Below are positions 29,237-33,860 of a stretch of DNA of 33,860 nt, piece by piece. Below the pieces are notes generated by a model. It did not search any database, was not told the DNA's origin, and saw nothing but the letters and a program-made list of their open reading frames with translations. A program made the position numbers and the translations under genes. Numbering within the stretch: the first letter of the stretch is position 1; the number at the start of each line of letters is the position of its first letter. This DNA is from an uncultured Erysipelotrichaceae bacterium (GTDB taxonomy: Bacteria > Bacillota_I > Bacilli_A > Erysipelotrichales > Erysipelotrichaceae), in the NCBI GenBank assembly GCA_902773425.1, contig CACYEP010000146.1, forward strand, positions 1-33,860, in the 5' to 3' direction.

Positions 29237-30468
29237 AACTGGGATTGATCGGATATCCGTTAGGTCACAGCCGTTCTCCGGAAATTCATAAGTATCTGAC
29301 CGGTGAAGACTACCGTCTTTGGGAATTGAAGCCGGAAGATCTGGATGAATTCATGAAACGGAAGGACTTTGACGGGATCAATGTCACGATTCCCTACAAG
29401 GAGGCAGTTCTTCCGTATTTGGATGAGATCGAAGAAAATGCCGCAAAGATCGGTGCCGTCAACTGTATCGTGCATCAAAACGGGAAACTTACCGGCTATA
29501 ACACGGACTGTATGGGGTTTGCGGGAATGGTGCGTTCGCACGGAATTAATTTCGCAGGAAAAAACGTTGCGGTGCTGGGAACCGGCGGAGCTTCCAAGGC
29601 AGTCTTTGAAGCCGTCAAAGATCTTTCGGGCATTCCGTACCGCATCAGCCGTTCAAAAGATAAAGGCGATATGGATTATGCGGAGCTTTACGAACGCGAA
29701 GGCATGTTTTCGTACATCGTGAATACGACACCTGCCGGCATGTACCCGCATACGGACGAAGTTCCGTGCGATTTGTCGAAGTTCCTGCATCTTCAGGGGA
29801 TCATTGATATCATCGCCAATCCGTTATGCACGCATTGGATGCTGGAGGCAAAGCTGCGAGGCATTCCTGCCTTAGGCGGATGGGAAATGCTGGTAAGACA
29901 GGCATATTACGCGGATAAATGTTTCGGTCTTGAAGTCAGAAATCCGGACGCGGTTACCGGTTGTATCCGCGATTTGAAAAAGGCACAGATGAATACCGTG
30001 CTGATCGGGATGCCTTCTTCCGGCAAAACCACTCTCGGGAAGAAGCTGGCGGAAATCACCGGAAGGAACTTTATTGATCTGGATGAACGTGTCGTGTCGG
30101 ATACCGGCATGGAAATCAGACAAATCTTCGAACAGTACGGAGAAGATGCGTTTCGCGAGGCGGAAACCAAAGCCGTCACGGGGGTCAAGGATACGCCGGG
30201 GAATGTGATATCCTGCGGCGGGGGAATCATTAAGCGCAAACGCAATATGGAATATCTCAAGGAGCGCGGATTCATTGTATGGGTGCAACGCGATCTGGAA
30301 CTTCTTGAGCCGACAGAGGACAGACCGCTTTCTTCCGTGAGGGAAGATTTGGTACAATTATTACATGAGCGGAAACCGCTCTACGAAAAGTATGCGGACG
30401 CTGTTGTCCGCAACAATACATCCGTAGAGGATGTCATCGCGGAACTTCAGAAGATTCCGGAGGTATAA
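29233..30468 (+). CDS. Shikimate dehydrogenase-shikimate kinase fusion (AroE-AroK)
   Basis: One 411-residue chain carries two successive enzymes. Residues 1-250 are shikimate dehydrogenase: GHSRSP (11-16) binds shikimate, Lys56 in IPYKEA and Asp92 in YNTDCMGF are catalytic, and LGTGGASKAV (115-124) binds NADP. Residues about 253-411 are shikimate kinase: Walker A GMPSSGKTT (259-267), IDLDERV (281-287), CGGGI (328-332) and the lid Arg in EDRPL. No stop or frameshift separates them, and the linker (DLKKAQ) is very short. The chain reduces dehydroshikimate and then phosphorylates shikimate. It overlaps aroC by four bases. Confidence 0.94.
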   Translation: MKLGLIGYPLGHSRSPEIHKYLTGEDYRLWELKPEDLDEFMKRKDFDGINVTIPYKEAVLPYLDEIEENAAKIGAVNCIVHQNGKLTGYNTDCMGFAGMVRSHGINFAGKNVAVLGTGGASKAVFEAVKDLSGIPYRISRSKDKGDMDYAELYEREGMFSYIVNTTPAGMYPHTDEVPCDLSKFLHLQGIIDIIANPLCTHWMLEAKLRGIPALGGWEMLVRQAYYADKCFGLEVRNPDAVTGCIRDLKKAQMNTVLIGMPSSGKTTLGKKLAEITGRNFIDLDERVVSDTGMEIRQIFEQYGEDAFREAETKAVTGVKDTPGNVISCGGGIIKRKRNMEYLKERGFIVWVQRDLELLEPTEDRPLSSVREDLVQLLHERKPLYEKYADAVVRNNTSVEDVIAELQKIPEV

Positions 30469-30470
30469 CT

Positions 30471-31487
30471 ATGATTGTTACATTGAAGAAACAAACTCCT
30501 AAAACCGAAATCAACCGGCTGACCGGCTTGTTTGAAAGCCGGGGACTGAAGATTCATTTCAGCGAAGGGGACAATTATATTGTATTGGGTCTTGTCGGGG
30601 ATGCGACGCAGTTATCCGAACGGGACATTCTGGCCAACGAATGGGTATCCAATGTCCAGCGTGTCGGCGCACCGTACAAGCTTGCGAACCGCATGTTCCA
30701 TCCGGACGATACCGTGGTGGATGTCGGAGGGATCAAGATCGGCGGGCATGAAAAGATTGCCGTGATCGCCGGCCCCTGCGCAGTGGAATCCGAGGAAGCA
30801 ATTATTGAAGCTGCCAAGGAAGTGAAGGAAGCCGGCGCGGAACTGTTACGCGGCGGCGCCTACAAACCGCGCACATCTCCGTACTCTTTCCAGGGACTCG
30901 GCTATGAGGGTATCCTGGATCTTGCGAAGGCAAGAGAGATCACCGGACTTCCGGTTGTGACAGAGATCATGAGCGTGGATCATCTGGAGGAATTCGCGGA
31001 AAATGTCGACTTGATCCAGATCGGCGCCCGGAACATGCAGAACTTTGACCTTCTGAAAGAAGTCGGTAAACTGAAAAAGCCGGTGCTGCTGAAACGGGGA
31101 ATGTCCGCGACAATCGAGGAATGGATCATGGCGGCGGAATATATCATGGCATCGGGAAACCCGAATGTCATCTTCTGCGAAAGAGGAATCCGGACCTTTG
31201 AAAAATATACGCGGAATACTCTGGATCTCGCAGTGATTCCGTTATTGAAAGAGAAAACACATCTTCCGGTCATCATTGACCCGTCGCATGCGACAGGGGA
31301 CTGGAAGCTGATTGAACCTGTGGCTTTGGCGGCCATCGCAGCCGGCGCGGACGGATTGATGATTGAAGTGCATCCGCATCCGGAATGCGCGTTAAGCGAC
31401 GGGGCCCAGAGCTTGAAGCCTGCGAAGTTCGCAGAATTAATGAAGAAGGCGCGCAAAGTCGCCAACGCAGTCGGGAGAGATCTTTAA
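30471..31487 (+). CDS. aroF: 3-deoxy-7-phosphoheptulonate (DAHP) synthase
   Basis: This enzyme joins phosphoenolpyruvate and erythrose 4-phosphate, the entry step of the pathway. Residues 1 to about 70 form a ferredoxin-like regulatory domain as in Thermotoga DAHP synthase, where Tyr and Phe bind as feedback inhibitors. The barrel follows, with metal-binding Cys103 in AGPCAVES, KPRTSPYSFQG (132-142), LLKRGMSAT and IDPSHATGDW. At 338 residues it has the standard length for this subtype. Presence of the domain suggests that both activity and, through the attenuator, expression respond to aromatic amino acids. GGAGGT precedes the ATG; aroA starts at its stop (TAATG). Confidence 0.94.
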   Translation: MIVTLKKQTPKTEINRLTGLFESRGLKIHFSEGDNYIVLGLVGDATQLSERDILANEWVSNVQRVGAPYKLANRMFHPDDTVVDVGGIKIGGHEKIAVIAGPCAVESEEAIIEAAKEVKEAGAELLRGGAYKPRTSPYSFQGLGYEGILDLAKAREITGLPVVTEIMSVDHLEEFAENVDLIQIGARNMQNFDLLKEVGKLKKPVLLKRGMSATIEEWIMAAEYIMASGNPNVIFCERGIRTFEKYTRNTLDLAVIPLLKEKTHLPVIIDPSHATGDWKLIEPVALAAIAAGADGLMIEVHPHPECALSDGAQSLKPAKFAELMKKARKVANAVGRDL

Positions 31488-32764
31488 TGAAAGTTCGCAT
31501 CGGTCAAAGAAAGACATCCAGTAATTCTACGGTATCGATTCCTGCGGGAAAATCTACATCACACAGGGTTTTGATTGCGGCTTCTCTGGCAAAGGGAAGA
31601 TCTTTGATCCGCAACATTTCCCAGAATGATGATGTTTTCGCAACTTCGAGATGTCTTCGCGAGGCCGGAACAGTCATTGTCCGTCATGACAATTCCGCGG
31701 AAGTATTCGGATTGCAGAACCCCGAATCCGACAGAGAAATATTGTTGGATGCGGGAGAATCCGGAAGCACTCTGCGCTTTTTGATTCCGGTGCTGATGAA
31801 TGAACACCGCACCTGTGTTTGGACAGGACACGGCAGACTGATGGAACGTCCGATGGATATTTATGAAGAACTGTTCGAGGCCCAGAAGATTCAATTCCGC
31901 AAAGAAGGAAAGATCTGGGAAATCCGCGGAAGACTGCGCCCGGGGGAATACGTGATCCCGGGGAATGTATCCTCGCAGTTTATCTCGGGATTATTGTTTG
32001 AACTTCCGCGTCTGGCCGGAGATTCCGTAATCCGCATCACCGGAAAGTTCGAGTCGCAATCCTATGTCCGGTTGACTGAAAAAGCGTTATCTTATGCGGG
32101 TATCACCGTGAAGGATGAAGGAAATATCATTCATATCCCGGGCAATCAGGTCTACAAACCGTTTGAGACTACGGTGGACGGGGATGATTCAAGCGCGGCG
32201 TTTTTCGGCGTATTGGCGGCTATTACCGGAAAACCGGTGACGGTATTAGGAATTGCGCACGATTCGGTTCAGCCGGACCACGTGATTTTTGAAATATTGA
32301 AACGAGCGGGACTGGAAGTTGTTCCGGTGGATGACGGCTACAAATTCCTTCCGGGAAAAGAATTAAAACCTCTGAAGGAAGATCTGTCGGATTGCCCGGA
32401 TCTCGGACCGGCATTATTCGCCCTGGCAGCGAGGATTCCCGGGAAGTCGGAATTTACGGGAACTGCCAGACTCAGATTCAAGGAGTCGGACCGTATTGCG
32501 TCCATGAAGGAAGAATTGGGCAAGCTTGGCTGTAAGCTGACGGATATGGAAAACTCAGTGACGGTTTACGGAGGATCCAAACTGCACGGGAATGTGTCCG
32601 TGGAAAGCCATAACGACCACCGGATCGTCATGGCCATGAGCGTGCTGGCTTCGGCATTGGATGAACCGGTGGATGTGGACGGCGCGGATTGCGTTTCCAA
32701 GAGTTTCCCGGAATTCTTCAACCGCCTGGAAAAGGCCGGCGTGGAGGTGACGTATTATGATTAG
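31487..32764 (+). CDS. aroA: EPSP synthase (3-phosphoshikimate 1-carboxyvinyltransferase)
   Basis: AroA adds enolpyruvate from PEP to shikimate 3-phosphate. The 425-residue product begins with a basic strand, then PAGKSTSHRVLIAASLA (19-35) with the PEP-binding Lys22. DAGESGSTLRFLIPVL is the second family signature and RFKESDRI, SHNDHRIVMAMSV the C-terminal ones. The loop equivalent to the glyphosate-binding G-x-A motif reads GESGSTLRF, with no further inference drawn. ATG 31487 overlaps the aroF stop by one base and replaces a longer in-frame start at 31385 that would run inside aroF. Confidence 0.95.
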   Translation: MKVRIGQRKTSSNSTVSIPAGKSTSHRVLIAASLAKGRSLIRNISQNDDVFATSRCLREAGTVIVRHDNSAEVFGLQNPESDREILLDAGESGSTLRFLIPVLMNEHRTCVWTGHGRLMERPMDIYEELFEAQKIQFRKEGKIWEIRGRLRPGEYVIPGNVSSQFISGLLFELPRLAGDSVIRITGKFESQSYVRLTEKALSYAGITVKDEGNIIHIPGNQVYKPFETTVDGDDSSAAFFGVLAAITGKPVTVLGIAHDSVQPDHVIFEILKRAGLEVVPVDDGYKFLPGKELKPLKEDLSDCPDLGPALFALAARIPGKSEFTGTARLRFKESDRIASMKEELGKLGCKLTDMENSVTVYGGSKLHGNVSVESHNDHRIVMAMSVLASALDEPVDVDGADCVSKSFPEFFNRLEKAGVEVTYYD

Positions 32765-33611
32765 CACCGGCTCGAAAATAACAATTGTCGGCCTCGGACT
32801 TCTCGGGGGAAGCTATGCCAAGGGATTGCACGATGCGGGATATACCGTCTATGGGATTGATATCGATCCCAAGGCAATCGATTACGCGATTGCGATGAAT
32901 TGGATCAAGGACGGAAGTGAGGATCCTTCGTTATGCGAGGGAAGCGACATCATTATTTCCGCCTTATATCCGCGCACATTCATCAGCTGGGTCAAAGATA
33001 ACCAGAAATATTTCAAACCAGGCTCCATCCTGACTGACGTGACCGGCATCAAGCGGGAAACCGTAAAGGAACTGGCGGAGATCTTACGGCCGGATGTGGA
33101 ATACATCGCATGCCACCCGATGGCCGGACGCGAACAGAAAGGCATTCGCTTTTCCGATCCGGAACTGTTCAGGAAGGCAAATTTCATCATCGTGCCGACA
33201 GAGAAAAACACGGAACGTGCGATTCAAACTGCGGAAGATCTTGCGGAAATCTTACACTTCAGGAAGGTGTCCAAACTGTCTCCGGAAGAACATGATGAAG
33301 TCATCGGGTTTGTGTCTCAGCTTTGTCATGTGATTGCGGTAGCGTTGATGAATGTCGGGGACAATCCCAGGTTGGTGGATTATACCGGGGACAGTTTCCG
33401 TGATTTGACGCGCATTGCGGATATCAATGAAGATTTATGGCCGGAATTGTTTATTTGCAATAAAGATTATCTGGTTGCGGAAATCGACAAATTGGTTGAT
33501 AAACTGAAGGATTACCAGGAATGGATCGATACCGAAAATGTCGAAGAAATGAAAAAGGCCATGATTGAAGCCGCGGGCCGCAGAAGATTGTTCGGGAGGA
33601 GTTCCAAATGA
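32757..33611 (+). CDS. tyrA: Prephenate dehydrogenase
   Basis: TyrA oxidises and decarboxylates prephenate to 4-hydroxyphenylpyruvate, the tyrosine precursor. The 284-residue protein has the NAD-binding GLGLLGGSYAKGL (12-24), the acidic IDIDP at the end of strand 2, and HPMAGRE (about 119-125) with the catalytic His. FVSQLCHVIAVAL and FRDLTRIAD follow in the dimerisation domain. There is no ACT domain, so feedback control by tyrosine would have to come from elsewhere. It overlaps aroA by eight bases and aroQ by four. Confidence 0.94.
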   Translation: MISTGSKITIVGLGLLGGSYAKGLHDAGYTVYGIDIDPKAIDYAIAMNWIKDGSEDPSLCEGSDIIISALYPRTFISWVKDNQKYFKPGSILTDVTGIKRETVKELAEILRPDVEYIACHPMAGREQKGIRFSDPELFRKANFIIVPTEKNTERAIQTAEDLAEILHFRKVSKLSPEEHDEVIGFVSQLCHVIAVALMNVGDNPRLVDYTGDSFRDLTRIADINEDLWPELFICNKDYLVAEIDKLVDKLKDYQEWIDTENVEEMKKAMIEAAGRRRLFGRSSK

Positions 33612-33860
33612 AAGTCATGATTATCAACGGCCCGAATCTGAATATGATCGGGATCCGGGAACCGGGGATTTACGGGACCAAGACCTACGCCGACCTGAAA
33701 GAACTCTTGGAATCGGAGGGAAAAAAGCGCGGGGCGGAAGTTTCCGTGCGGCAATCCAACCATGAAGGGGACCTGGTCGATTGGATCCAGGAAGCTTATT
33801 TTGAAAAGTACGACGGAATCATCATCAATCCCGGGGCATATACGCATACCAGTATCGCAA
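33608..33860 (+). CDS. aroQ: Type II 3-dehydroquinate dehydratase (partial, cut by window end)
   Basis: The first 84 residues are present, beginning MKVMIINGPNLNMIG. REPGIYGTKT carries the catalytic Arg and Tyr of the flexible lid, SNHEGDLVDWI the conserved Glu, and NPGAYTHTSIA the substrate-binding Asn and His region. Type II enzymes are ~145-150 residues, so a little under half is missing beyond the window. It fills the step between AroB and AroE, completing all seven shikimate steps in this operon. Its ATG overlaps the tyrA TGA. Confidence 0.95.
   Translation, partial: MKVMIINGPNLNMIGIREPGIYGTKTYADLKELLESEGKKRGAEVSVRQSNHEGDLVDWIQEAYFEKYDGIIINPGAYTHTSIA

Noticed and set aside
31385-31486. 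Longer AroA starting within aroF
   Set aside because: The extension has no EPSP-synthase similarity and is out-of-frame aroF sequence; the TAATG junction at 31487 is typical.

Overview
The window looks like a chromosomal segment of a fermentative member of the Bacillota. Strong AGGAGG-type ribosome binding sites, many hairpin-plus-T terminators, a cre-like (CcpA) box, PTS genes and streptococcal/clostridial-type sugar-acid enzymes all point that way. I would guess an Erysipelotrichia-like gut or oral bacterium, but that placement is inference. I see no rRNA, tRNA, CRISPR array, IS element or phage gene.

Layout. (1) 1-5432: end of a substrate-binding protein gene, then a double-length FbpB/AfuB-type permease, its ATPase and a YesL-like (DUF624) membrane protein. 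A two-gene secreted module (an anchored exported protein of unknown function plus an exported papain-like cysteine protease) sits between the binding-protein and permease genes. (2) 5513-6976: a C69 dipeptidase. (3) 7014-12893, minus strand: a NERD-like membrane protein coupled to uxaA and uxaB (hexuronate catabolism), then a transaldolase-like gene paired with an iron-type alcohol dehydrogenase. (4) 12989-17762, plus strand: a DeoR regulator, fructose-type PTS EIIA, EIIB and EIIC, a class II ketose-bisphosphate aldolase and a DhuI-like RpiB-family isomerase. (5) 17838-18208: decayed remnants of the same two-gene secreted module, in the opposite order. (6) 18240-22069: GldA-like dehydrogenase, a small membrane protein, hexulose-6-phosphate synthase, phosphohexuloisomerase and a SorE-like dehydrogenase. 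(7) 22177-26899: a P-loop kinase-like protein with a MuiA-like DUF4139 protein, a DhuD/gluconate-5-dehydrogenase-like SDR, a PAP2 phosphatase and an adenosine deaminase. (8) 26944-33860: a tightly overlapping shikimate/tyrosine operon, aroB-aroC-aroE/K fusion-aroF-aroA-tyrA-aroQ, cut by the window end.

How the genes fit together. UxaB and UxaA lead from tagaturonate to 2-keto-3-deoxygluconate (KDG). The DhuI-like isomerase and DhuD-like SDR would feed unsaturated uronates to the same KDG node. The PTS, aldolase, SorE-like and HPS/PHI genes handle ketose or polyol phosphates through fructose-6-phosphate and triose phosphates. No uronate isomerase, KDG kinase or KDPG aldolase is in the window.

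Most notable observations. The aro operon is preceded by a consensus-like promoter and a 13-codon reading frame containing Phe-Ala-Tyr-Tyr-Tyr. Mutually exclusive RNA pairings and a strong terminator follow, so this looks like a ribosome-mediated aromatic attenuator; its AUG falls at the predicted transcription start, so the mRNA may be leaderless. The PTS EIIA and EIIC share a C-terminal tail, EEE[IV]VDLDIDL, written with different codons. The secreted protease module exists as one intact copy nested in an ABC operon and one eroded copy elsewhere.
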